DNA of 64,000 bases, taken from the NCBI RefSeq assembly GCF_031456495.1, contig NZ_JAVDUW010000003.1:558001-622000 (forward strand), given 5' to 3'. A program made the translations under genes and the position numbers. The DNA is from Pedococcus sp031456495 (GTDB lineage Bacteria > Actinomycetota > Actinomycetes > Actinomycetales > Dermatophilaceae). How positions within the stretch are numbered: position 1 is the first letter of the stretch; every line of letters starts with the position of its first letter. The notes under the pieces were generated by a model. It did no database searches and was not told the origin of the DNA. It worked only from the letters and a program-made list of their open reading frames with translations. Positions 16,242-24,727 of the stretch are shown one piece after another.

Positions 16242-17438
16242 TCAGCGACGGGCGAGGACGGACCGGTAGACGTCGAGGGTCTGCTCGCCGATCGACGCCC
16301 ACGAGAACGCCTCGACCGCGCGCTGGCGGCCGGCCAGCCCCATCCGACGGGCGCGGTCGCGGTCGCTCACCGCCTCGGTCAGGGCGGCCGCGAGGTCGGC
16401 GACGAACCGGTCGGCGTCGAGCGGGATGCCGCTGCCGTCCTGCCGTTGCTCGATCGGCACCAGCCAGCCGGTCTCGCCGTCGACGACGACCTCGGGGATG
16501 CCCCCGGTGGCGGTCGCGACGACGGGCGCCTCGCAGGCCATGGCCTCGAGGTTGACGATGCCGAGCGGCTCGTAGATCGACGGGCAGGCGAAGACGGTCG
16601 CCGAGGACAGCAGGGCGACGACCTCGGCGCGCGGCAGCATCTCGGGGATCCACACCACCCCGGTCCGGCTCGTCCGCAGCTCCTCCATCAGGCCCTCGAC
16701 CTCGGCCTTGATCTCGGGGGTGTCCGGCGACCCTGCGCACAGCACCAGCTGCACCTCCGGCGGGAGCTGCGCCGCCGCCCGCAGCAGGTACGGCAACCCC
16801 TTCTGCCGGGTGATCCGCCCGACGAACACCACCGACGGACGGTCGGGGTCCACGCCGTGCCGACGCACCGTGTCGAGGTCCTCGTGGCGCTGCCACAGCT
16901 CGGAGTCGATGCCGTTGTGCACCACCGCGACCCGGTCCGGGCCGACCTGCGGGTAGGAGCGCAGGACGTCCTGCCGCATCCCCTCGCTGACGGCGATCAC
17001 CGCGTCCGCCGCCTCGTATGCCGTGCGCTCCACGAACGAGGACAGCCGGTACCCGCCGCCGAGCTGCTCCGCCTTCCACGGGCGCATCGGTTCCAGCGAG
17101 TGGGCGGTGACGACGTGCGGCATGCCACCGAGCAGCGAGGCGACGTGGCCGCCGAAATTGGCGTACCAGGTGTGCGAGTGGACGACGTCCGCGCCGACGC
17201 AGTCACCAGCCATCGACAGGTCGACGCCCATGGTCCGCACCGCGGCGTTCGCGCCCGCGAGGTCCGGCAGGTCGGCATACCCCGTCGTGCCCTCCTCGGC
17301 CACGGGCTCGCCGAACGCGCGCACCCTCGTGTCGATGTCGCCGCGGGCGCGCAGCGCGCGCACCAGCTCGGCGACGTGGACCCCCGCGCCGCCGTAGATG
17401 TTGGGCGGGTACTCCTTGCTGAGGATGTCCACTCTCAC
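16242..17438 (-). CDS. glgA: Glycogen synthase / GlgM-type glucosyltransferase (GT4)
   Basis: The 398-aa GT-B enzyme has an N-terminal VRVDILSKEYPPNIYGGAGVHVAELVRAL donor-side loop, VVFVGRITRQKGLPYLLRA, and EPLGIVNLEAMACEAPVVATATGGIPEVV (the E-x7-E catalytic motif). It is the actinobacterial ADP-glucose dependent type; the mycobacterial homologue makes alpha-maltose-1-phosphate (GlgM) as well as elongating glycogen. GTG 17438 was chosen by the TAGTCT hexamer 7 nt upstream. It is divergent from glgC, which supplies ADP-glucose. Confidence 0.9.
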   Translation of the reverse strand: MRVDILSKEYPPNIYGGAGVHVAELVRALRARGDIDTRVRAFGEPVAEEGTTGYADLPDLAGANAAVRTMGVDLSMAGDCVGADVVHSHTWYANFGGHVASLLGGMPHVVTAHSLEPMRPWKAEQLGGGYRLSSFVERTAYEAADAVIAVSEGMRQDVLRSYPQVGPDRVAVVHNGIDSELWQRHEDLDTVRRHGVDPDRPSVVFVGRITRQKGLPYLLRAAAQLPPEVQLVLCAGSPDTPEIKAEVEGLMEELRTSRTGVVWIPEMLPRAEVVALLSSATVFACPSIYEPLGIVNLEAMACEAPVVATATGGIPEVVVDGETGWLVPIEQRQDGSGIPLDADRFVADLAAALTEAVSDRDRARRMGLAGRQRAVEAFSWASIGEQTLDVYRSVLARR

Positions 17439-17445
17439 GCCCGTG

Positions 17446-17494
17446 AGACTAGTGGTGGGATGGGGTCGCCGCGAGGGCTCGGATTCCCTAGGGT
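17446..17494. promoter_or_regulatory. Divergent leaderless promoters of glgA and glgC
   Basis: Minus strand TAGTCT (17446-17451) ends 7 nt before the glgA GTG; plus strand TAGGGT (17489-17494) ends 7 nt before the glgC ATG. The 63-nt intergenic space therefore holds both promoters back to back. Confidence 0.6.
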
Positions 17495-17501
17495 CAGCGG
17501 T

Positions 17502-18755
17502 ATGCCGTACCGCCGCGGAGCCCCGAGAGTCCTGGCCATCGTCCTTGCGGGAGGGGAAGGCAAACGGCTCATGCCGCTCACCGCCGACCGCGCCAAGCCG
17601 GCCGTGCCGTTCGGCGGCATCTACCGGCTCATCGACTTCGCCCTCTCCAACGTGGTGAACTCCGGCTACCTCAAGGTCGTCGTGCTGACCCAGTACAAGT
17701 CGCACAGCCTCGACCGGCACGTCACCAAGACGTGGCGCATGTCGAACATGCTCGGCAACTACGTCACCCCCGTGCCTGCGCAGCAGCGCATCGACAAGAA
17801 CTGGTACCTCGGCTCGGCTAACGCGATCTTCCAGAGCCTCAACCTGATCCACGACGAGCAGCCCGACATCGTCGTCGTGGTGGGCGCGGACCACGTCTAC
17901 CGCATGGACTTCTCCCAGATGGTCAAGCAGCACATCGAGACCGGTGCAGGCGTCACCGTCGCGGCGATCCGCCAGCCCATCTCCCTGGCCGACCAGTTCG
18001 GGGTCATCGAGGTCGACGACGAGGACCGTCGCAAGATCGGCGCCTTCCGCGAGAAGCCCAAGGACGCCAAGGGGTTGCCCGACTCCCCCGACGAGGTGCT
18101 GGCCTCGATGGGCAACTACGTCTTCGACGCCGACGTCCTCGTCGAGGCGGTGACGCAGGACAACGACCGCGAGGGCAGCAAGCACGACATGGGCGGCGAC
18201 ATCGTGCCGGCCTTCGTCGCCGAGGGGCGCGGTTACGTCTACGACTTCAAGGACAACGTGATCCCGGGCGCGACCGAGCGCGACCAGGCGTACTGGCGCG
18301 ACGTCGGGACGATGGACTCGTACTGGGAGGCCCACATGGACCTCGTGTCCATCCACCCGGTCTTCAACCTCTACAACTACGACTGGCCGATCTACACCGA
18401 CTACGGCCCGTACCCGCCGGCGAAGCTGGTCCACGGCGCGGCGGGCAAGTTCGGCGAGGCGCACAACTCCGCGGTCTCCCCCGGCGTCGTGATCTCCGGC
18501 GCGACAGTCACGAACTCGGTGCTGTCGCCGCGCTGCCACATCCACAGTGGCACGACGATCGACGACAGCGTCCTGCTCGACGGCGTCGAGGTCGGCCGGG
18601 GCTGCGTCATCAAGCGCGCCATCATCGACAAGGGCGTCGTCGTCCCACCGGACACCACCATCGGCGTGGACCGGGAGAAGGACCTGGCGCGCGGCTTCAT
18701 GGTCACCGAGTCCGGGCTCACCGTCGTCGCGAAGCAGCAGGAGGTCCCCGCGTGA
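17502..18755 (+). CDS. glgC: Glucose-1-phosphate adenylyltransferase
   Basis: The 417-aa enzyme makes ADP-glucose from ATP and glucose-1-phosphate, the committed step of glycogen synthesis. LAGGEGKRLMPLTADRAKPAVPFGG is the nucleotide-binding signature, WYLGSANAIFQS is a substrate loop, and a left-handed beta-helix of hexapeptide type forms the C-terminus (NSVLSPRCHIHSGTTIDDSVLLDGVEVGRGCVIKRAIIDKGVVV). It overlaps the next gene by 4 nt (GTGA). The start codon sits inside a GTATGCCG octamer. Confidence 0.95.
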   Translation: MPYRRGAPRVLAIVLAGGEGKRLMPLTADRAKPAVPFGGIYRLIDFALSNVVNSGYLKVVVLTQYKSHSLDRHVTKTWRMSNMLGNYVTPVPAQQRIDKNWYLGSANAIFQSLNLIHDEQPDIVVVVGADHVYRMDFSQMVKQHIETGAGVTVAAIRQPISLADQFGVIEVDDEDRRKIGAFREKPKDAKGLPDSPDEVLASMGNYVFDADVLVEAVTQDNDREGSKHDMGGDIVPAFVAEGRGYVYDFKDNVIPGATERDQAYWRDVGTMDSYWEAHMDLVSIHPVFNLYNYDWPIYTDYGPYPPAKLVHGAAGKFGEAHNSAVSPGVVISGATVTNSVLSPRCHIHSGTTIDDSVLLDGVEVGRGCVIKRAIIDKGVVVPPDTTIGVDREKDLARGFMVTESGLTVVAKQQEVPA

Positions 18756-19564
18756 GCGAGCGTCCGATCCGGATCGCCGTCCAGCTCCAGCCCCAGCACG
18801 CCGAGTACGCCGCGATCCGCCGTGCCGCGGCGGAGGCGGAGGAGATCGGTGTCGACGTCGTCTTCAACTGGGACCACTTCTACCCGCTCTACGGCCAGGC
18901 CGACGGCGCGCACTTCGAGTGCTGGACGATGCTCGGTGCCTGGGCCGAGGCGACCGAGCGCGTCGAGATCGGCGCCCTCGTCACCTGCAACAGCTACCGG
19001 AACCCGCAGCTGCTCGCCGACATGGCCCGCACGGTCGACCACATCAGCGACGGCCGCCTCATCCTCGGCATCGGCTCGGGCTGGTTCGAGCGGGACTACG
19101 ACGAGTACGGCTTCGAGTTCGGGACCGCGGGCGGCCGGCTCGACCGGCTGGCCCACGACCTGCCGCTCATCGAGCAGCGGTGGGCCCAGCTCAACCCCCC
19201 GCCCACCCGGCCCATCCCCGTCCTGATCGGCGGTGGGGGCGAGCGCAAGACCCTGAAGATCGTCGCCCGGCACGCGAACATCTGGCACGGGTTCGGCGGC
19301 GCGGACACCATCGCGCACAAGCACGCCGTCCTCGACCAGTGGTGCGAGAAGATCGGCCGCGACCCCGACGAGATCGAGCGCTCCGCGGGCGTCTCCCCCA
19401 AGCCCGGTCGCCACCCCGAGGACGTCAAGGACTACGCCGCCGGCGCGGAGGCGCTGTATGCCGTGGGCACGCGCCTGTTCACCGTCGGCATCGGGGGCCC
19501 GCACTACGACCTCGGGCCGCTGCGAGACCTGGTCGCATGGCGAGACTCGCGCCAGGGGTCCTGA
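18752..19564 (+). CDS. LLM class F420-dependent oxidoreductase
   Basis: The 270-aa TIM-barrel enzyme of the luciferase-like monooxygenase family shows IAVQLQPQHAEYAAIRRAAAEAEEIGVDVVFNWDHFYPL at the N-terminus, ATERVEIGALVTCNSYRNPQLLADMARTVDHISDGRLILGIGSGW in the middle and IPVLIGGGGERKTLKIVARHANIWH later. These elements are standard for F420-dependent members. The substrate is unknown. The GTG start overlaps the glgC stop, so it is translationally coupled to glycogen synthesis, an uncommon partner. Confidence 0.85.
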   Translation: MSERPIRIAVQLQPQHAEYAAIRRAAAEAEEIGVDVVFNWDHFYPLYGQADGAHFECWTMLGAWAEATERVEIGALVTCNSYRNPQLLADMARTVDHISDGRLILGIGSGWFERDYDEYGFEFGTAGGRLDRLAHDLPLIEQRWAQLNPPPTRPIPVLIGGGGERKTLKIVARHANIWHGFGGADTIAHKHAVLDQWCEKIGRDPDEIERSAGVSPKPGRHPEDVKDYAAGAEALYAVGTRLFTVGIGGPHYDLGPLRDLVAWRDSRQGS

Positions 19565-19574
19565 CCCGCGTCGA

Positions 19575-19580
19575 TATCGT
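19575..19580 (+). promoter_or_regulatory. -10 hexamer TATCGT of serB
   Basis: TATCGT ends 6 nt before the GTG at 19587 in the 22-nt gap after the LLM gene, predicting a separate leaderless serB transcript. Confidence 0.5.
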
Positions 19581-19586
19581 GACGGC

Positions 19587-20918
19587 GTGACCGAGCCGAA
19601 CCCCGAGCAGGCGCCCGGGGGCGTCCCGACCACCGGCACGACGGGCGTCCCCGGCCCCACGGCCGCCCATGGCACCAGCGCGGCCGCCGGCACCGCCGAG
19701 GACGTCGCGACCCTGCTCGTCACGATCAGCGGCGACGACCGCCCGGGCGTGACCAGCGCGTTCTTCGACGCCATCGCCGACGTCGGGGCGGAGGTGCGCG
19801 ACCTCGAGCAGGTGGTGGTCCGCGGCCACCTCACCCTGGCCATGCTGCTCGCTCCTGGTGCCGGGGAGGACCGGCTGCGCGAGGTGCTCACCGCCGTCGG
19901 CCGCGACCTGGGCCTCAAGGTCAAGCTGCGCAGCGGCACCGGTGACAGCCTGCGCCAGCGCAAGGGCCGGGTCGCCGTGGTGGTGCTCGGGTCCCCGCTG
20001 CGGGCCAGCGCGGTGGCCTCGGTGACGGCCCGGATCGCCTCGCACGGTGCCAACATCGACCGCATCCGCCGCCTGGCGCGCTACCCGGTCACGACCGTCG
20101 AGTTCGACGTCTCGGGCGCCGACGTGGAGCGGCTGCGCCGCGAGCTCGCCCTCGAGTCCAGCATCCACGGCATCGACATCTCCGTCGCACCCGGCGGCCT
20201 GGCCCGGCGCGGGCGGCGCCTCGTCGTCATGGACGTGGACTCCACCCTCATCCAGGACGAGGTCATCGAGCTGCTGGCCCGGCACGCGGGCAAGGAGCGC
20301 GAGGTCGCCGAGGTCACCGAGGCGGCCATGCGCGGGGAGCTCGACTTCGCCGAGAGCCTGCGCCAGCGGGTGGCGGTCCTCGAGGGCCTGCCGGTGTCGG
20401 TGCTGGACGACGTGCGCGCCGCCGTGCGGTTCACGCCGGGCGCCCGGACCCTCGTGCGCACCCTGAAGCGTCTGGGCTTCACCGTGGCGGTCGTCTCCGG
20501 TGGCTTCCTCGAGGTCGTCGAGGACCTGGCTCGCGAGCTCGACATCGACCACGCCCACGCCAACCGCCTCGAGGTGCGCGACAGCCTGCTCACCGGCCGC
20601 GTGCTCGGCGAGATCGTCGACCGGCAGGGCAAGGCCCGTGCGCTGCGCCGGTTCGCCGAGGAGGCAGGGCTGCCGCTGTCGCGGACCGTGGCCATCGGTG
20701 ACGGGGCCAACGACCTGGACATGCTCGAGACCGCCGGCCTCGGGGTCGCGTTCAACGCCAAGCCGGTGGTGCGCGAGCAGGCGGACACCTCGGTGACCGT
20801 CCCCTACCTCGACGCGGTCCTCTACCTGCTCGGCATCACCCGCGAGGAGATCGAGGAGGCGGACGCTGCGGACGGCACGCCGACACCGGCTCCGCCGATC
20901 CCGCAGCCCGGCTCCTAG
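19587..20918 (+). CDS. serB: Phosphoserine phosphatase with N-terminal ACT domains
   Basis: The 443-aa protein hydrolyses phosphoserine to L-serine. After a Pro/Thr-rich 35-residue leader come two ACT-like regulatory modules (about 40-115 and 125-200; ISGDDRPGVTSAFFDAIADVGAEVRDLEQ). The HAD phosphatase core contains VVMDVDSTLIQDEVIELLARHAG (nucleophile Asp), VVSGGFLEVV (Ser) and AIGDGANDLDMLETAGLGVAF (metal Asp pair). Mycobacterial SerB2 has the same layout and is serine-inhibited through ACT. Its TAG stop forms part of the next promoter. Confidence 0.93.
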   Translation: MTEPNPEQAPGGVPTTGTTGVPGPTAAHGTSAAAGTAEDVATLLVTISGDDRPGVTSAFFDAIADVGAEVRDLEQVVVRGHLTLAMLLAPGAGEDRLREVLTAVGRDLGLKVKLRSGTGDSLRQRKGRVAVVVLGSPLRASAVASVTARIASHGANIDRIRRLARYPVTTVEFDVSGADVERLRRELALESSIHGIDISVAPGGLARRGRRLVVMDVDSTLIQDEVIELLARHAGKEREVAEVTEAAMRGELDFAESLRQRVAVLEGLPVSVLDDVRAAVRFTPGARTLVRTLKRLGFTVAVVSGGFLEVVEDLARELDIDHAHANRLEVRDSLLTGRVLGEIVDRQGKARALRRFAEEAGLPLSRTVAIGDGANDLDMLETAGLGVAFNAKPVVREQADTSVTVPYLDAVLYLLGITREEIEEADAADGTPTPAPPIPQPGS

Positions 20919-20921
20919 GCT
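20916..20921 (+). promoter_or_regulatory. -10 hexamer TAGGCT formed by the serB stop codon
   Basis: The serB stop TAG is the first half of TAGGCT, which ends 6 nt before the cyanophycinase ATG at 20928. Confidence 0.5.
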
Positions 20922-20927
20922 GGCGTA

Positions 20928-21788
20928 ATGGCATCCCCGACGAAGCGCGGCCGACCCACCCTGTTCGTCATCGGGGGCGCTGAGGACCGCGTCGGCAAGG
21001 CGACCGTGCTGCGGCGCTTCGTCCGCCTCGCGGGCGGACGGCGCGCCCGCATCGTGCTCATCCCGACGGCGTCCTCGTTCCCCGACGAGGTGACCGCCTC
21101 GTACACCGACGTCTTCACCCGTCTCGGTGCCCCGGCTCCCTCGGTCGTCGACCCCCAGGACCGGACGGCGGCCCACGACGAGGAGCTCGTCGCCCTCGTG
21201 GACGGGGCCACCGGCGTGTTCATGAGCGGCGGCAGCCAGCTCAAGCTGAGCCAGCGCTTCCCCGGCACCCCGCTCGGCGAGGCGATCCACCGGGCACACG
21301 CCCGGGGCGCGGTCGTCGGCGGCACCTCGGCCGGCGCGTCGATCATGAGCCAGTTCATGATCTCGATGGGCGACGAGGGCATCACCCCTCGCCAGCGGCA
21401 CAGCCAGCTCAGCGCCGGACTCGGCCTCGTCGAGGGCGTGATCATCGACCAGCACTTCGCCCAGCGGTCGCGCTACGGGCGGCTCATGTCGATGGTGGCG
21501 GCCTCCCCCAGCCTGCTCGGGATCGGCATCGACGAGGACACCGCCGTCGAGCTCGTCGACGGCCGCACCTTCACGGTGCACGGCTCGGGTGCGGTGTTCG
21601 TGCTCGACTGCCGCACCGCCCAGTCCGACGCCCCCGACGCCCGCCGGGGCGCCCCGCTCATGGTCTCCGGAGCGGTGGTGCACTCGCTGCCCGCAGGCGC
21701 TACGTTCGACCTCGCCGAGGTGCGGCTCGTCGAGTTCGTCGAGAAGCACCCGGACGCCGCGGTCGCCCTGGCGACGGCCAAGGCCTGA
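20928..21788 (+). CDS. cphB: Cyanophycinase (peptidase S51)
   Basis: The 286-aa protein degrades cyanophycin (multi-L-arginyl-poly-L-aspartate) to beta-Asp-Arg dipeptides. FVIGGAEDRVGKATVLRRFV opens the fold, VFMSGGSQLKLSQRF follows, and VVGGTSAGASIMS (about residues 127-139) holds the nucleophilic serine; EGVIIDQHFAQRSRYGRL is the conserved substrate/His region. No signal peptide, so it is cytoplasmic. It directly precedes cphA, so synthesis and mobilisation of the nitrogen reserve are genetically linked. Confidence 0.92.
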   Translation: MASPTKRGRPTLFVIGGAEDRVGKATVLRRFVRLAGGRRARIVLIPTASSFPDEVTASYTDVFTRLGAPAPSVVDPQDRTAAHDEELVALVDGATGVFMSGGSQLKLSQRFPGTPLGEAIHRAHARGAVVGGTSAGASIMSQFMISMGDEGITPRQRHSQLSAGLGLVEGVIIDQHFAQRSRYGRLMSMVAASPSLLGIGIDEDTAVELVDGRTFTVHGSGAVFVLDCRTAQSDAPDARRGAPLMVSGAVVHSLPAGATFDLAEVRLVEFVEKHPDAAVALATAKA

Positions 21789-21856
21789 CCGCCACCGGAG
21801 CGCGTGCCGACGACGTCACTGCCCCCGTCCGTCCTGCTGACCAGCGAGGAGTGCCC

Positions 21857-24709
21857 ATGGCAGACCGTCCCACCCCGACCGGACCCGCCGCCCCGGACCT
21901 GCGGATCGTCGAGTCGCGGGTCTACCGCGGTGGGAACGTGTGGTCGTACAACCCGGCGATCCACCTCGTCGTCGACCTCGGCGTCCTCGAGGGGTACCCC
22001 AGCGACACGATCGAGGGCTTCACCGACCGGCTGGTCGAGCTGCTCCCCGGCCTGGAGAACCACACGTGCTCCCGAGGGGTGAAGGGCGGGTTCATCGAGC
22101 GGCTGCGTGAGGGCACCTGGCTCGGGCACGTCGCCGAGCACGTCGCCCTGCAGCTGCAGCAGGAGGCCGGCCACGACCTGCGACGCGGCAAGACGCGCGC
22201 GGTCAAGGGCCAGCCCGGCCGCTACAACGTCATCTACGACTACAACGACGAGACGGTGGGCCTGGCCGCGGGCACCCTGGCGGTGCGGCTGGTGAACCAC
22301 CTCGTGCGCGCCGAGGAGGGCTTCGACTTCGCCGAGGCGCTCGACGTGTTCCTCCGCCAGGCCCAACGTGCAGCGTTCGGGCCCTCGACGCAGGCGATCC
22401 TCGAGGAGGCCATCTCCCGGGACATCCCGTACATCCGCCTCAACAGCGCCTCCCTCGTCCAGCTCGGCCAGGGGGTCCACGCACAGCGGATCCGGGCGAC
22501 GATGACCTCCAAGACCGGTGCGCTGGCCGTCGACATCGCCTCCGACAAGGACATGACGACGCGGCTGCTCGGGTCCGCGGGGCTGCCGGTCCCGAAGCAG
22601 GAGACGGTGCGGTCGGCCGATGGGGCGGCCGCCGCCGCTCGGCGTATCGGCTTCCCCGTCGTGGTCAAGCCGCTCGACGGCAACCACGGCCGCGGTGTCG
22701 TCCTCGACCTGCAGTCCGAGGACGAGGTCCGGGACGCATTCGTCGTCGCCGAGGGCGAGTCGCGGCGCGGCTACGTCATCGTCGAGTCGTTCATCACCGG
22801 CCGCGACTACCGCTGCCTCATCGTCGGCGGGAAGATGCAGGCCATCGCGGAGCGCGTGCCGGCCCACGTGGTCGGCGACGGGTTGCACACCGTCACCGAG
22901 CTCGTCGACCTCACCAACGCCGACCCCCGTCGCGGCGTGGGCCACGAGAAGGTGCTCACCCGGATCAAGGTCGACGACGCAGCCGTGGCGCTCGTCCGCG
23001 ACCAGGGCTGGGAGATGGACCAGGTGCCGCCGGAGGGGCAGATGGTCAAGCTCGCGCTCACCGGCAACATGTCGACCGGAGGCATCTCCGTCGACCGCAC
23101 CTTCGAGGCCCACCCGGACAACGTCGAGATCGCCGAGGAGGCGGCCCGGATGATCGGGCTCGACGTCGCCGGCATCGACTTCATCTGCCCCGACATCGCC
23201 TCACCCGTGCGCGAGACCGGCGGTGCCATCTGCGAGGTCAACGCGGCGCCCGGGTTCCGGATGCACACCCACCCGACCGTGGGCGAGCCGCAGTACATCG
23301 CGCGACCCGTCGTCGACCTGCTCTTCCCGCCCGGCTCCCCGTCCCGCGTGCCGATCGTGGCGGTCACCGGCACCAACGGCAAGACGACCACGTCGCGCAT
23401 GATCGCCCACATCTTCAAGGGGATCGGGCGCAAGGTCGGCATGACCTCGACCGACGGCATCGTCATCGACGAGCGGCTCGTCTACAAGGCCGATGCCTCC
23501 GGCCCGCGGTCCGCGCGGATGGTCCTGCAGAACCCGCGCGTCGACTTCGCCGTCATGGAGGTCGCCCGCGGCGGCATCCTGCGCGAGGGGCTCGGCTACG
23601 ACCGCAACGACGTCGCCGTCGTCACCAACATCGCGCCGGACCACCTCGGCATGAAGGGCATCGACACCCTCGAGCAGCTCGCCGACGTCAAGGCGGTCAT
23701 CGTCGAGGCCGTGCCACGGGACGGCTTCGCGGTCCTCAACGCCGACGACGACCTCGTGCGCAAGATGCGCCGGCGCTGCTCCGGCAGCGTCGTGTGGTTC
23801 TCGCTCCAGCCGCCGGGCACCAAGGTGCGCGAGTACATCGACGACCACTGCCGCCGTGGGGGCAGGGCCGTGGTGCTCGAGCCGACCGACCGCGGCGACA
23901 TGATCACCATCAAGCACGGGCGCCGCTCGATGCAGCTCGCCTGGACGCACCTGCTGCCGGCGACCTTCGGCGGCACCGCGAAGTTCAACGTCGCCAACGC
24001 CATGGCGGCAGCGGGTGCCGCCTTCGCCGCCGGGGCCGGGCTGCACGAGATCCGCCAGGGCCTGCGCACCTTCACGACGAGCTACTACCTCTCCCCGGGC
24101 CGGATGAACCTCGTCAACGTGCACAACGTCGACGTGTTCGTCGACTACTGCCACAACGCCCCCGGCATGCGGGTGCTCGGCGAGTTCGTCGACCGGTATG
24201 CCGAGCAGAAGTCCGGTCAGGCGGACCTGGGCAAGGTCTCGCGGATCGGCATGGTGTCGACCGCCGGCGACCGCCGCGACGACGACATGCGCGAGCTGGG
24301 CGCCATCGCGGCACGCCACTTCGACGTCGTCGTCGTCCGCGAGGACAAGCGCCTGCGGGGCCGGCCGCTCGGCGAGACGGCCGAGCTCATCGCCGACGGC
24401 GTGCGCGCCGAGATGGGCAAGGAGGGTGTGCGCTGTCGCCAGGTCGAGGTCGTGCTGGCGGAGGTCGACGCCGTGCGGCACTGCATGGCCCGCGCCAACC
24501 CCGGCGACGTCGTCGTGCTCTGCGTGGACCAGCACGCCGAGGTGCTGGCCGAGCTCGAGACGATGACGCAGTCGGCCCAGGCGGGCGCGCACAACCGCGA
24601 CGGCGTGAGCGACCCCGACCTCGACCCGGTCGAGCTCCAGAGCGAGGCGGAGGTGGCCGGCAACGAGGCCGCCGCCGAGGGAGCGGAGGGCGAGCCGGTC
24701 ACCGCCTGA
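21857..24709 (+). CDS. cphA: Cyanophycin synthetase
   Basis: This 950-aa CphA1-type enzyme has an N domain (1 to about 165) with an HxxEH element in LGHVAEHVALQLQQEAG (about 88-104), the cryptic metal site described for CphA. An ATP-grasp G domain (about 215-480; RRIGFPVVVKPLDGNHGRGVV) adds Asp to the backbone, and a Mur-ligase M domain with P-loop VTGTNGKTTTSRM (about 500) attaches Arg to side chains. AGGAG is 5 nt before ATG 21857; GTG 21851 lies within that ribosome site. The last 50 residues are an acidic tail. Confidence 0.95.
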   Translation: MADRPTPTGPAAPDLRIVESRVYRGGNVWSYNPAIHLVVDLGVLEGYPSDTIEGFTDRLVELLPGLENHTCSRGVKGGFIERLREGTWLGHVAEHVALQLQQEAGHDLRRGKTRAVKGQPGRYNVIYDYNDETVGLAAGTLAVRLVNHLVRAEEGFDFAEALDVFLRQAQRAAFGPSTQAILEEAISRDIPYIRLNSASLVQLGQGVHAQRIRATMTSKTGALAVDIASDKDMTTRLLGSAGLPVPKQETVRSADGAAAAARRIGFPVVVKPLDGNHGRGVVLDLQSEDEVRDAFVVAEGESRRGYVIVESFITGRDYRCLIVGGKMQAIAERVPAHVVGDGLHTVTELVDLTNADPRRGVGHEKVLTRIKVDDAAVALVRDQGWEMDQVPPEGQMVKLALTGNMSTGGISVDRTFEAHPDNVEIAEEAARMIGLDVAGIDFICPDIASPVRETGGAICEVNAAPGFRMHTHPTVGEPQYIARPVVDLLFPPGSPSRVPIVAVTGTNGKTTTSRMIAHIFKGIGRKVGMTSTDGIVIDERLVYKADASGPRSARMVLQNPRVDFAVMEVARGGILREGLGYDRNDVAVVTNIAPDHLGMKGIDTLEQLADVKAVIVEAVPRDGFAVLNADDDLVRKMRRRCSGSVVWFSLQPPGTKVREYIDDHCRRGGRAVVLEPTDRGDMITIKHGRRSMQLAWTHLLPATFGGTAKFNVANAMAAAGAAFAAGAGLHEIRQGLRTFTTSYYLSPGRMNLVNVHNVDVFVDYCHNAPGMRVLGEFVDRYAEQKSGQADLGKVSRIGMVSTAGDRRDDDMRELGAIAARHFDVVVVREDKRLRGRPLGETAELIADGVRAEMGKEGVRCRQVEVVLAEVDAVRHCMARANPGDVVVLCVDQHAEVLAELETMTQSAQAGAHNRDGVSDPDLDPVELQSEAEVAGNEAAAEGAEGEPVTA

Positions 24710-24727
24710 GGGCTGCGGTGGGGTGCC

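Noticed and set aside
17439..18545. N-terminal extension of glgA running opposite glgC
   Set aside because: The GT4 fold begins at GTG 17438 with a promoter 7 nt ahead; the extension is antisense to glgC.
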